Program-made: the position numbers and the translations under genes | Assembly: GCA_017393775.1 (NCBI GenBank) | Contig: JAFOQN010000032.1 | Span: forward strand, 1 to 33,689 | Length of the DNA stretch: 33,689 nucleotides | Direction of reading: 5' to 3' | Source: Clostridia bacterium | GTDB lineage: Bacteria > Bacillota > Clostridia > Christensenellales > CAG-138 | Shown here: positions 8,804 to 16,420 of the stretch, piece by piece | Position numbering within the stretch: the first letter of the stretch is position 1 | How the letters are laid out: the number at the start of each line of letters is the position of its first letter | Notes under the pieces: model-generated | What the model saw: the letters and a program-made list of their open reading frames with translations, nothing else | What the model was told of the DNA's origin: nothing | Databases searched by the model: none

Positions 8804-9644
8804 TCAGTAATTTTTCAAGTCCTCTGTATTGTTCCCCGAAGATCATCAGATTGACGGCATCGGACAGTACGCGACTCAGATCTCGGATCACGGCGTCGAT
8901 ATCCTTCGGAGCAACGATCAGATCGCTCCGCTTCGGCTCATTTTCATGGGTTGCTCCGCTTTCCCGTGCAATCGTTTCCGCGCTGACAACCGTCGGTACG
9001 CCGACTGCAATAACAGGGACCTTCAAAAGCGATTCTGTCAGCATCGTTCGGTAATTTCCGACGCCGGCACCGGGCGCAATACCGCTGTCGTTGCATTGGA
9101 TCACACAACCGATATGCGCCGTACTCGCCGCCGCAAGCGAATCAATGAACACTACGACGTCCGGTTCGATTTTGCCGACAAGCGCAGATACAACCTCCGC
9201 CGTTTCCATGCCGGTCATTCCGAGTACGTTGGCGCAAAACGCCGATGTGACCGGCGTGTTCTCGGGCAGAATATCCAGCATATGCATGTGGATGTGCCGT
9301 GTGACAAGGATATATTCAGCCGTTTTCGTTCCGAGCGCGTCTGCAACGATGTAACGGTTGCCGAGCCCTACAACCATAAAGCTCTTAGCCTGCTTTGACA
9401 TGGCACAGAGTTCCAGTGAAAGCAGTTTTGCGATCGTTTCACGCCGTTCACTGTCCATGAAATCCTCCGGTGTCGCTTTCAGCGTGACGTAACGGCCGAG
9501 CGGTTTATCGAGAATCTTTGCCGCCTGCTGTTCCAACACGTCGATCCGTGTGATTTCAATGCCTTCTTTGTTTTCCGTTATCTCCCGAATGCCGCTTAAT
9601 TCTTTCACCGCGGTCCTGGATTCCAATGCTAGATCGGTGCGCAT
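8799..9644 (-). CDS. gpr: Germination protease (GPR), degrades small acid-soluble spore proteins
   Basis: A 281-residue GPR endopeptidase, which cleaves the DNA-protecting SASPs in the spore core at germination. Conserved blocks are RTDLALES at the N-terminus, MVVGLGNRYIVADALGTKT, LVTRHIH, GMTGMETAEVV, VVFIDSLAA, CNDSGIAPGAGVGN and VIAVGVPTVV. The ATG sits at the right distance from GGAGGTAT, so the start is well supported. The protein is shorter than Bacillus GPR (about 368) because it lacks an inserted segment near the C-terminus, and it starts directly at RTDLA, where Bacillus enzymes carry about ten more pro-residues. It precedes spoIIP; a strong terminator lies 13 nt upstream of its start. 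Confidence 0.93.
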   Translation of the reverse strand: MRTDLALESRTAVKELSGIREITENKEGIEITRIDVLEQQAAKILDKPLGRYVTLKATPEDFMDSERRETIAKLLSLELCAMSKQAKSFMVVGLGNRYIVADALGTKTAEYILVTRHIHMHMLDILPENTPVTSAFCANVLGMTGMETAEVVSALVGKIEPDVVVFIDSLAAASTAHIGCVIQCNDSGIAPGAGVGNYRTMLTESLLKVPVIAVGVPTVVSAETIARESGATHENEPKRSDLIVAPKDIDAVIRDLSRVLSDAVNLMIFGEQYRGLEKLLR

Positions 9645-9656
9645 CTATACCTCCGT

Positions 9657-9686
9657 ATAAAAAAGCTCGGCCGTTTGACCAAGCTT
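9657..9686 (-). terminator. Rho-independent terminator after spoIVA
   Basis: On the minus strand AAGCTTGGTC, loop AAAC, then GGCCGAGCTT makes a 10-bp stem with two G-U pairs, followed by six T. It lies about 14 nt after the spoIVA stop and directly before the gpr ribosome binding site. Confidence 0.85.
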
Positions 9687-9700
9687 AGTTTGCGCATCCT

Positions 9701-11173
9701 TTACAGCATAATGCAGATCATTCCGTTGCAGCCGTCATTTGCGATCTTCTGCAGCGCGCCGTGCAGCTTCATCTGCACCTGTTCGTTCATGTTCGTTCCT
9801 TTTCCCTGCATGCCGTCTGAGATCAGTTCATAGAGGGATTTTCCGAACAGGTTTGTTTGAAGGTAGTCATCGCCGTTGCCATTCTCGTTCAGATATGCCA
9901 TAAAATCCTTGCTCTGCTGTTCTGTACCGATCAGCGGTTCGATATCGCTTTCGATATCGACGCGGATAAGGTGCATACCGCTTGCCTTCGCATGGAGCCG
10001 CACACCGTATTTTGAGCCGTTACGGAACAGCTCGGGCTCAGAGATCTCGATCTTGTCTGGATCGGGATCCACAATGCCGTAGCCGGTCTGCATCGCTTTC
10101 TCCAACGCGGAAGAAAGACGGTCGTACGCCTTCTTGGCGGTTACAAATCCGTTCACCGCGCTCATAAGCTCATAATCGTTTTCGATCGTCATGCCGCAGG
10201 CATCGCTCAGGATCGAATAGAATACGCCTTCTTTGGGATGCAGACCGATGCTTGCTCTGCCGCTTCCGAGCTCCGTCCTCTGCACCTCTGCCGACTGAAA
10301 CAGATCCATGGCGGAAAACGCATCGGTGATTTTTTCAACATCGCGTACGCAATGTACGTCGCGCGTACAGGCGGAAAGTGTTTCGATCATCCGCGTCACT
10401 ACCGGATGTTCCGCGTTTAAAGCACGCAGGAAGGAAGGTCCGTTCAGTTCGATCATCTTCAAAGGGAACGCATACAGAATTTCCGTCAGAAGATTCGTCA
10501 GAACACGTTCGGAAAGATGAAGAAGGTCGACAGTCAAAGGCTTTACGCCGTACTGCGACTCGATCTCCTCCGCCGCACGGAGGGCAAGATCGCCGTTGGG
10601 ATCGGCGGAGTTCAGTAATATGACATACGGCTTGCCAGTCTCCTGTACTGCTTCCATGCATTTTTGCTCGGCTTCAAGATAGCTTTCCCGCGGGATGTCC
10701 GTGATCGTTCCGTCCGTCATGACGACGATACCGACCGTCGCATGGTCCGTGATGACCTTGCGTGTTCCGATCTCTGCCGCCTGCTCAAACGGAATATCCT
10801 CATCGAACCACGGCGTTTTTACAAGCCGCGGAACGCCGTCCTCCTCGGAACCGATCGCATCCGGCACCATGAAGCCTACGCAGTCCACAAGCCGCATGCG
10901 CGCAGTCGCCGTTTCATCGAGCCGCACCTCGGCCGCTTCGTTCGGAATGAACGTCGGCTGCGTCGTCATGATCGTTTTGCCGTTTCCGCTCTGCGGCAGC
11001 TCGTCTATCAGCCTTTGCCGCTGAAATTCGTTTTCAATGTTCGGCACCATCAACAGTTCCGCAAACCGTTTGATGAACGTCGACTTTCCGGTACGCACAG
11101 GACCGATCACGCCGAAATAGATATCGCCCTGCGTACGCTCCATCATATCGTGATAAAGAGCTGTTCTGTCCAT
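9701..11173 (-). CDS. spoIVA: Stage IV sporulation protein A (spore coat morphogenetic ATPase)
   Basis: A 490-residue SpoIVA, nearly the Bacillus length of 492. It hydrolyses ATP and polymerises on the outer forespore membrane as the basement layer of the coat. The P-loop is GPVRTGKST near residue 21. Other conserved blocks are DELPQSGNGKTIMTTQPTF, VDCVGFMVPDA, GTRKVITDHATVGIVV, LINSADP, and the C-terminal GSKYGVRLHAKASGMHLI and GTEQQSKDF stretches. The last residues (GMICIML) correspond to the conserved hydrophobic tail. The start MDRTALYHDMMERTQGDIYFG is chosen by homology and by GGGAGG 6 nt upstream; the open frame extends 31 codons further into the promoter region. Confidence 0.96.
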   Translation of the reverse strand: MDRTALYHDMMERTQGDIYFGVIGPVRTGKSTFIKRFAELLMVPNIENEFQRQRLIDELPQSGNGKTIMTTQPTFIPNEAAEVRLDETATARMRLVDCVGFMVPDAIGSEEDGVPRLVKTPWFDEDIPFEQAAEIGTRKVITDHATVGIVVMTDGTITDIPRESYLEAEQKCMEAVQETGKPYVILLNSADPNGDLALRAAEEIESQYGVKPLTVDLLHLSERVLTNLLTEILYAFPLKMIELNGPSFLRALNAEHPVVTRMIETLSACTRDVHCVRDVEKITDAFSAMDLFQSAEVQRTELGSGRASIGLHPKEGVFYSILSDACGMTIENDYELMSAVNGFVTAKKAYDRLSSALEKAMQTGYGIVDPDPDKIEISEPELFRNGSKYGVRLHAKASGMHLIRVDIESDIEPLIGTEQQSKDFMAYLNENGNGDDYLQTNLFGKSLYELISDGMQGKGTNMNEQVQMKLHGALQKIANDGCNGMICIML

Positions 11174-11201
11174 AGAAACCTCCCGATTCTCCTTTTGGTT
11201 T

Positions 11202-11230
11202 ACCATATGCGCGGTAAATCCGACATATTC
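11202..11230 (-). promoter_or_regulatory. Candidate sigma-E promoter of spoIVA
   Basis: On the minus strand GAATATG (11224-11230) and CATATGGT (11202-11209) are 14 nt apart, close to the sigma-E pattern (ATATT, 14-15 nt, CATACAAT). It would give a leader of about 20 nt holding the spoIVA ribosome binding site. spoIVA is sigma-E dependent in Bacillus. The boxes are not perfect. Confidence 0.45.
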
Positions 11231-11244
11231 TTTGTTCTGTGGTG

Positions 11245-11273
11245 TGGACAAAGACGAAAGAATCATGTAAGAT
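11245..11273 (+). promoter_or_regulatory. Promoter of the ABC exporter, placing +1 at the ATG
   Basis: TGGACA (11245-11250) and TAAGAT (11268-11273) are 17 nt apart. Exactly 6 nt separate the -10 box from the ATG at 11280, so transcription should begin at the A of the start codon. No Shine-Dalgarno sequence is visible upstream. Confidence 0.55.
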
Positions 11274-11279
11274 TATGAT

Positions 11280-13025
11280 ATGAATAAGATCAAACGTTTT
11301 GCGCGGTATTATAAGCCGCATCTCGGACTGTTTCTTTTGGACATCGGCTGCGCGACGCTCGTCGCGGGGATCGACGTCGCTTTTCCTCTGCTGACAAACT
11401 ATCTTTTGAAAAAAGTGTTTCCCGAAATTGAGCAGACAGGATCGCAGCATTTGATTACCGTGTTCGCGATCCTCATCAGCGCAATCTTTGCGGCATACAT
11501 CGTCCGCGCGATCATGCTGTATGTTGTGAACTACTGGGGTCACCTGTTCGGTGTGCGCGTCGAGGCCGATATGCGCCGCGATATCTTTTCGCATATTCAG
11601 ACGCTTCCGTTCAGCTTTTACGACAAGATCCGCACCGGCAAGCTGCTCGCCCGCGCAACAACGGACCTGTTCGAGATCTCTGAACTTGCGCACCACGGTC
11701 CGGAGGATCTTCTGATCTCCTCGCTTACCGTCATCGGCGCGTTTATCGCCATGTTTTTTATTGAATGGCGTATCGCGCTTGCAATGCTTCTCATCATGCC
11801 GTTCTGCATCTGGTTCGTGATGAAAGCGCGGTTTACGATGAAATCCACGAGCAAATCCGTGAAGGAACAAACCGCAAATATCAATGCCGGCATCGAATCC
11901 TCCATTTCCGGTGCGCGTGTTGCCAAAGCGTTTGCGAACGAAAGCTATGAGATCGAAAAGTTCGAGGAAGGCAACAATCAGTTCCTGCACGCGAAGGACC
12001 GCTTCTATAAAGCAATGGCACTGTTCAACAGCGGAACGGAGTTCTTTATCGCGCTGTTCAACGTCGTCGTTCTTCTGGTCGGCGGCATTCTGATCGTGAA
12101 GAAAGCCGGCTTCAGTTCGCTGAGTTTCATAACTTTCATGCTCTATGTTTCCGCGTTCACATCGCCGCTGAAGCGCTTTGCGAGCTTCTTTGAGCAGTAT
12201 ATGATGGGCATGGCTGGCTTTACGCGCTTCCTGGAGATTCTGGATACCAAGAGCAATATCGTCGACCGCGATAACGCGATTGAAGTTCGGAATCTGAAGG
12301 GTAAGATTGAATTTCAGGACGTCGGTTTTGCTTATGAATCCGGTCATGACGTTCTGTCCCATGTCGATCTTACGATCGAACCGGGCAAAAAGCTTGCGCT
12401 GGTCGGTCCATCCGGCGGCGGAAAAACGACGCTATGCCACCTTTTGATGCGGTTCTATGAAGTCAATGACGGCGCGATTCTCGTAGACGGCGTCGACATT
12501 CGCGATTATACGCAGGAATCTCTGCGTCGGAACATCGGTATTGTGCAGCAGGATGTCTTCCTATTCGCAGGTTCGATCCTTGAAAACATCCGCTACGGAA
12601 GACTCGACGCGACTGACGAGGAAGTCGTACAGGCGGCGATCCGCGCGCATATTCACGACGAGATCATGCATTTTCCGGATCAGTATCAGACCGAAGTCGG
12701 CGAACGCGGCGTGAAGCTTTCCGGCGGACAGAAGCAGCGCATCTCTATCGCACGTCTGTTTCTCAAGAACCCGCCCATTCTGATCCTCGATGAGGCAACG
12801 TCCGCATTGGATACCGTAACCGAATACGATATACAGAAGAGCTTTGATGAGCTTTCCGAAGGAAGAACTACGCTGATCATTGCACATCGTTTGTCAACGG
12901 TCCGTAACGCGGACGAGATCATCGTCATCGACAAGCTCGGCATTCGCGAACGCGGTACGCATGACGAACTGGTTGCCGCAAACGGACTGTATGCAACTTT
13001 TTATAGAACAACATTAAAAGACTGA
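11280..13025 (+). CDS. ABC exporter half-transporter (MdlB/MsbA-like, membrane domain plus ATPase)
   Basis: A 581-residue fused permease-ATPase of the multidrug/lipid exporter type, expected to work as a dimer in the cytoplasmic membrane. About six membrane helices occupy residues 15-310. The ATPase domain carries Walker A GPSGGGKTT, a Q-loop in IGIVQQDVFLF, the signature LSGGQKQR, Walker B ILILDEATSALD with the catalytic Glu, and the switch His in IIAHRLSTV. All key residues are present, so it should be active, and a homodimer is likely because no second half-transporter is adjacent. The substrate is unknown. It is divergent from spoIVA with 106 nt between the two starts. The start lacks a ribosome binding site but fits a leaderless transcript. 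Confidence 0.93.
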   Translation: MNKIKRFARYYKPHLGLFLLDIGCATLVAGIDVAFPLLTNYLLKKVFPEIEQTGSQHLITVFAILISAIFAAYIVRAIMLYVVNYWGHLFGVRVEADMRRDIFSHIQTLPFSFYDKIRTGKLLARATTDLFEISELAHHGPEDLLISSLTVIGAFIAMFFIEWRIALAMLLIMPFCIWFVMKARFTMKSTSKSVKEQTANINAGIESSISGARVAKAFANESYEIEKFEEGNNQFLHAKDRFYKAMALFNSGTEFFIALFNVVVLLVGGILIVKKAGFSSLSFITFMLYVSAFTSPLKRFASFFEQYMMGMAGFTRFLEILDTKSNIVDRDNAIEVRNLKGKIEFQDVGFAYESGHDVLSHVDLTIEPGKKLALVGPSGGGKTTLCHLLMRFYEVNDGAILVDGVDIRDYTQESLRRNIGIVQQDVFLFAGSILENIRYGRLDATDEEVVQAAIRAHIHDEIMHFPDQYQTEVGERGVKLSGGQKQRISIARLFLKNPPILILDEATSALDTVTEYDIQKSFDELSEGRTTLIIAHRLSTVRNADEIIVIDKLGIRERGTHDELVAANGLYATFYRTTLKD

Positions 13026-13048
13026 TAATATGAATATCGTTTAAAATA

Positions 13049-13063
13049 TATCGTAATACGATA
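13049..13063. promoter_or_regulatory. Perfect palindrome upstream of the DUF2975/XRE operon (candidate operator)
   Basis: TATCGTA-A-TACGATA is a perfect inverted repeat of 7-nt arms around one base, in AT-rich DNA 8 nt upstream of the -35 box at 13072. A further TATCGT half-site lies at 13035-13040. The one-base centre rules out an RNA hairpin, so a protein-binding site is the natural reading. The small XRE protein encoded in the same operon is the obvious candidate ligand, by inference only. Confidence 0.45.
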
Positions 13064-13071
13064 ATTATATA

Positions 13072-13099
13072 TTGACATTCACGGATTTTATGATACAAT
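13072..13099 (+). promoter_or_regulatory. Sigma-A promoter of the DUF2975/XRE/DUF4153 operon
   Basis: A perfect TTGACA (13072-13077) and TACAAT (13094-13099) are 16 nt apart. The predicted leader is about 13 nt and carries AAAGGAGG for the first gene. This is one of the strongest-looking promoters in the window. Confidence 0.85.
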
Positions 13100-13118
13100 C
13101 AGGGAAAAGGAGGTTCGT

Positions 13119-13562
13119 ATGAAACGCTTTTCCCTGATTCTTTCTTACGCATTCTGCGTCGTTGGTTTCCTGATTATGCTCGGTATGAGCATCGCATTTC
13201 CTTTTATTGGTGTCGGGCGTGTTGCAACCGTGCCGCATGCCGAACAGCACGCATGGATCTCATTTGCTCTGTCTTATGTGATCATTGCGCTTGTACTCGC
13301 TTCCGACGTCTGTCTCTTTCTTTTGCTTGACAGCATCCGTAGATCGGTCTTCTTTGCGGAAAGAAGTGTAAATCTGCTTCGGAATATCTCCTGGGCGTCG
13401 ATCCTCTCCGGTCTCCTTGCCGTTCCCCTGTTCTTCCTGTTCATCCGTGAAGCACTTTTTATCTCGTTTGTTGCGCTGTTTTTAGGCGCGGTCCTGCGCG
13501 TTGTATCCGACGTCATCCGCAAAGCAAACGAGATCAAAGAAGAAAACGACGCTACGATCTGA
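13119..13562 (+). CDS. DUF2975-family membrane protein (YoaS-like)
   Basis: A 147-residue integral membrane protein with about four hydrophobic helices (near residues 5-31, 46-70, 88-108 and 109-128) and a charged C-terminus (KANEIKEENDATI). The architecture and its pairing with a small XRE protein directly downstream match the DUF2975 / HTH_26 pairs (YoaS-YozG in Bacillus), whose biochemical function is not known to me. The start has AAAGGAGG 6-7 nt upstream and no alternative. It is the first gene of a three-gene operon behind a strong promoter and a palindrome. The family name rests on topology and context, not on a search. Confidence 0.7.
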   Translation: MKRFSLILSYAFCVVGFLIMLGMSIAFPFIGVGRVATVPHAEQHAWISFALSYVIIALVLASDVCLFLLLDSIRRSVFFAERSVNLLRNISWASILSGLLAVPLFFLFIREALFISFVALFLGAVLRVVSDVIRKANEIKEENDATI

Positions 13563-13571
13563 GGTGCCGCT

Positions 13572-13874
13572 ATGATCATCGTAAATCTTGACGTCATGAT
13601 GGCAAAGCGTAAGATATCTCTCAACACACTTTCCGAAAGGGTCGGCATCACGCTTGCCAATCTCTCGATTCTGAAAAACAATAAAGCAAAGGCGATCCGA
13701 TTTTCCACACTCGACGCGATCTGCAAAGCGCTGGATTGCGACGTCTCCGACATCCTTGCATTTGAGCCGGATCCGGCGCCTGTTGCAGAACCTGATACAG
13801 GTAAATTCAATGAAAGGAGCCGCTGGAACGATTATGGAACAATTATCGATCCCTCAAACGAATATGACGCCTGA
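13572..13874 (+). CDS. Small XRE/Cro-type transcriptional regulator (HTH_26, YozG-like)
   Basis: A 100-residue protein whose first ~67 residues form a single helix-turn-helix domain: IVNLDVMMAKRKISLNTLSE, then RVGITLANLSILKN as turn and recognition helix, and FSTLDAICKALDCDVSDIL. This is the typical compact HTH_26 regulator found beside DUF2975 proteins. GAGGTG precedes the ATG, and the gene begins 9 nt after the DUF2975 stop. The C-terminal ~25 residues overlap the start of the next gene out of frame and look unstructured, so they may be a by-product of translational coupling. It may bind the palindrome at 13049-13063 and regulate its own operon. Confidence 0.85.
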   Translation: MIIVNLDVMMAKRKISLNTLSERVGITLANLSILKNNKAKAIRFSTLDAICKALDCDVSDILAFEPDPAPVAEPDTGKFNERSRWNDYGTIIDPSNEYDA

Positions 13875-15375
13875 AGAATCTTCAGAGAAACGCGGCATTT
13901 TTATCTGTTATGCGATCCTGCTTACCGTTGCCGCATATCTTCTTTGGACTTCCGTGTTCCGCGAAAACGCGCTGTTATTCTGGATCATATCCTCCGCTCT
14001 GTTCACGGTCACGCTGATCGTCGGACTTCTGTTGAAGGCAAAACCGAATCTGCGAACAATTGTCAGCTTTATTTGCGGCATTGTGTATTGCTCGCACACA
14101 TGGATCAACGGGATCTTCTTCGCGGATCTGTATATCTACACGAATGCGGTTCTGATTACCTATGCAATATTTGTGCTGTCGTTATTCGGGAACCACAGCA
14201 GAAACATACGCACCGGCACATTTCTTCTCGACTTGATCAAAGCACTGTTTATTTATCCGTTTATATCGTTTGCCGCATATTTTCAGACGCTGTTTAAATG
14301 GAATATGCGTTCAAAGAAGATCGCCAAGGATATTATGTTTGTGTTGATCGGCATCGCCGCAGCGGTCGTTCTTGGATTGATCGCGATTGCGCTGCTGTCG
14401 TTCGACCCGAAGTTTAAGGAGTTGATCAGCCTTGACATGCATTGGGAGGATGTTCCGGAGGCCATTCTGAAGCTGATCGTTTCCGTACCGTGCGCAGCGC
14501 TGCTGCTCAGTGTGTTTCGTTCGTCTGAAGAGCGAAAGCTTTCCGATTTTTCTACTGAGGAAAAGGCCGAAAATATCGATAAACGGCTGAAAAAAGTCCC
14601 CGCCGTCATCTTTATGATCCCGGCGCTGACCCTGCTTTTGATCTACGGACTGTTCTTCTTCTCACAATGGGACATCTACATGAGCGCGTTCTCCGGTGTA
14701 CTACCGGAGGAGTACACCTATGCTGCATATGCGCGAAACGGCTTCTTTGAGCTCTGCGTCGTTGCGTTCATCAACGCAGCGTTTTCCGCGGCATTTCAAA
14801 TCTTCGGGAAGGACGGCCGCACTGTTTCCGTGACCCTTCGCAAGATCGCAAATACGCTTCTTGCAATAGCGACACTCATCCTGATCGCAACTGCGCTTTC
14901 GAAGATGCTGCTGTACATCAGGAGCTACGACCTGACGTTTTTACGGCTGTTTACTTCCGTCATCATGATCCTGCTTGCGATCGGATTCCTGCTTTCGATC
15001 CTGGCGCAATGGGTGCGCCGTGTTCATGTTTTCCCCGCGATGCTTGTTCTGACCTGCGCGCTGCTGCTTGCGGTACCGTTTCTGAATGTACGCGGACGCA
15101 TTGCACGGTATAATGTGGACGCCTATATCCAAAGAGCCGAACAAAACATAGAAGGAAACAAGATCGACTGTGAATATCTGCTCTACGGTCTCGGCGATGC
15201 GGCGATTCCCGAAGCGATCCGCCTTCTGGAATCCGACAAGCTGGAAGACATCGAAGCAAATAAGCTCTTCAATGCGCTCAAAGACTATCGCGAAGCAAGA
15301 CAATCGCAGAGATCCTATTGCAATACACTGGCAAGCCGACGGGCAGTGAAAACATTGGACGGATTCTTTAATTAA
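13834..15375 (+). CDS. Multi-pass membrane protein, DUF4153/DUF4173-like
   Basis: A 513-residue membrane protein with many hydrophobic helices up to about residue 415, then a soluble tail. YAAYARNGFFELCVVAFINA, RSYDLTFLRLF, and ARYNVDAYIQRAE followed by a CEYLLYGLGDAAIPE stretch resemble the conserved blocks of DUF4153/DUF4173 proteins, which have no established function. The start is uncertain. ATG 13834 (MEQLSIPQ) is chosen because AAAGGAG lies 14 nt upstream; ATG 13810 and ATG 13864 are in frame too. Either of the first two overlaps the XRE gene, which suggests coupled translation. With DUF2975 and XRE it forms an operon that ends at a strong bidirectional terminator. Confidence 0.75.
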   Translation: MEQLSIPQTNMTPEESSEKRGIFICYAILLTVAAYLLWTSVFRENALLFWIISSALFTVTLIVGLLLKAKPNLRTIVSFICGIVYCSHTWINGIFFADLYIYTNAVLITYAIFVLSLFGNHSRNIRTGTFLLDLIKALFIYPFISFAAYFQTLFKWNMRSKKIAKDIMFVLIGIAAAVVLGLIAIALLSFDPKFKELISLDMHWEDVPEAILKLIVSVPCAALLLSVFRSSEERKLSDFSTEEKAENIDKRLKKVPAVIFMIPALTLLLIYGLFFFSQWDIYMSAFSGVLPEEYTYAAYARNGFFELCVVAFINAAFSAAFQIFGKDGRTVSVTLRKIANTLLAIATLILIATALSKMLLYIRSYDLTFLRLFTSVIMILLAIGFLLSILAQWVRRVHVFPAMLVLTCALLLAVPFLNVRGRIARYNVDAYIQRAEQNIEGNKIDCEYLLYGLGDAAIPEAIRLLESDKLEDIEANKLFNALKDYREARQSQRSYCNTLASRRAVKTLDGFFN

Positions 15376-15422
15376 TTCGTGTTCGCAAAGGATATTGTAA
15401 ATCTGTGTAAACCAGTCTATAG

Positions 15423-15460
15423 AAAAAAGTGTCCCGGTATGCTCCGGAGACACTTTTTTT
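15423..15460. terminator. Bidirectional rho-independent terminator
   Basis: AAAAAAGTGTC, CCGG, a 6-nt loop, CCGG, a bulged A, and GACACTTTTTTT form a long stem flanked by A and T runs, so it can stop transcription from both sides. It separates the converging DUF4153-like gene (plus) and the zinc-ribbon protein gene (minus). Confidence 0.9.
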
Positions 15461-15476
15461 CGTTCAATTGTTTTGT

Positions 15477-16301
15477 TTATTCTGCTGCGGGTTCTTCTTC
15501 GGCAACAGTTTTTTCCTCGTCGCCGATGAGTTCCTCATAGAACGCGGCATGGACGATGCCCATGAACAGCGGCAGCAGGACGCCGACGCAGATGAGCAAA
15601 AGAACCATAATGATCAGGAACAGGATGCCGACATACTTGATCATGCCGAGACCGAACAGAATCGCAACTGCGGCGAAGATGATCGCATAAACGACGAGAT
15701 CAGCAAGGAACATCTGTCCCTTGAAACCCTTGGTCTTTTCGATGGAAAGTTCTCTTGCCTTCACGGCGTTGAGCTCAGGCTTTTTGACGAGGATGTACGG
15801 AACGAGACCGTATTCATATCCCTTGATGATCGCGAGGATCGGACCAGCGATTGGGATCAGCGACCAAAGGAAGATCCAAAGATATGACCAGCCCATACCG
15901 GCAAGAACGCGCTTGATGGTTTTCCAATCCTTCATTGTTTCGAACAGTTCGTAGCAAAAGACCTGTTCTCTGTGATAGCCCTTCAGGAAGATCGCCGCAA
16001 GCGATACCGTAAACAGCATCGGGATCGCGATCGCAAACGCCGGAACCGCTACGCCTGCCAGTGCGACAAATACACCGGTCAGAAGCGTACCGAGAAGCGA
16101 AATACCCCAAAGCTTGAACGGCTTTTCCATCAATGCGCCGAACGCCTTCATGTAGATCCGCCAGAAGAGCGGTCCGCTCGGCTCCTTTGCCGTTTTGACC
16201 GGTGCTGCCGGGGCAGCCTGTTCGCCGGTAGCCGTGCCGCAATTCGGGCAGAACGATACCCCGTCATCCAATTGTGTTCCGCAATTCCTGCAAAATGCCA
16301 T
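15477..16301 (-). CDS. Zinc-ribbon membrane protein of unknown function
   Basis: A 274-residue protein. The N-terminus has a zinc ribbon, CRNCG then CPNCG, joined by an Ala/Pro-rich linker to a membrane domain with about five or six helices, and it ends in an acidic tail rich in Glu. The membrane part has the look of DUF975-like or glycerophosphoryl-diester-phosphodiesterase-type membrane domains (GYEYGLVPYILVKKPELNA, KAREL), but I cannot assign a family firmly. Of two close ATG codons the second (16301) is 8 nt from AGGAGG and is preferred over the one at 16307, which is only 2 nt away. It is a single-gene unit between a good promoter and a bidirectional terminator. Confidence 0.8.
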   Translation of the reverse strand: MAFCRNCGTQLDDGVSFCPNCGTATGEQAAPAAPVKTAKEPSGPLFWRIYMKAFGALMEKPFKLWGISLLGTLLTGVFVALAGVAVPAFAIAIPMLFTVSLAAIFLKGYHREQVFCYELFETMKDWKTIKRVLAGMGWSYLWIFLWSLIPIAGPILAIIKGYEYGLVPYILVKKPELNAVKARELSIEKTKGFKGQMFLADLVVYAIIFAAVAILFGLGMIKYVGILFLIIMVLLLICVGVLLPLFMGIVHAAFYEELIGDEEKTVAEEEPAAE

Positions 16302-16344
16302 AATCATAACCTCCTAATCTTAATTCAGCTGTTTAGCTTTATAT

Positions 16345-16373
16345 ATTATAGCATTGAAATCGCTATAATGCAA
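16345..16373 (-). promoter_or_regulatory. Sigma-A promoter of the zinc-ribbon membrane protein gene
   Basis: On the minus strand TTGCAT (16368-16373) and a perfect TATAAT (16345-16350) are 17 nt apart, with an extended -10 (TGCTATAAT). An inverted repeat TTATAGC / GCTATAA (arms 16346-16352 and 16362-16368, 9 nt apart) covers the spacer and both box edges and could be an operator. Confidence 0.75.
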
Positions 16374-16376
16374 TGA

Positions 16377-16408
16377 TAAAAGATCCATGCCGCGATGATT
16401 TCATGGAC
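16377..16408 (-). terminator. Weak candidate terminator after comEB
   Basis: On the minus strand TCCATG, a 12-nt loop, and CATGGA are followed by TCTTTTA. The stem is only 6 bp and the U-tract is short, so this may be an inefficient terminator or chance. It is the only hairpin after the scpA-scpB-comEB operon. Confidence 0.3.
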
Positions 16409-16420
16409 GAAAACAGCGGA

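Noticed and set aside
11034..12362. Open frame antisense to spoIVA start and the ABC exporter (442 codons)
   Set aside because: Covers two convincing genes and the divergent promoter gap; composition is typical of an antisense shadow.
13049..13063. Palindrome after the ABC exporter as a terminator
   Set aside because: The centre is a single base, too short for an RNA loop, and no U-tract follows. A DNA operator fits better.
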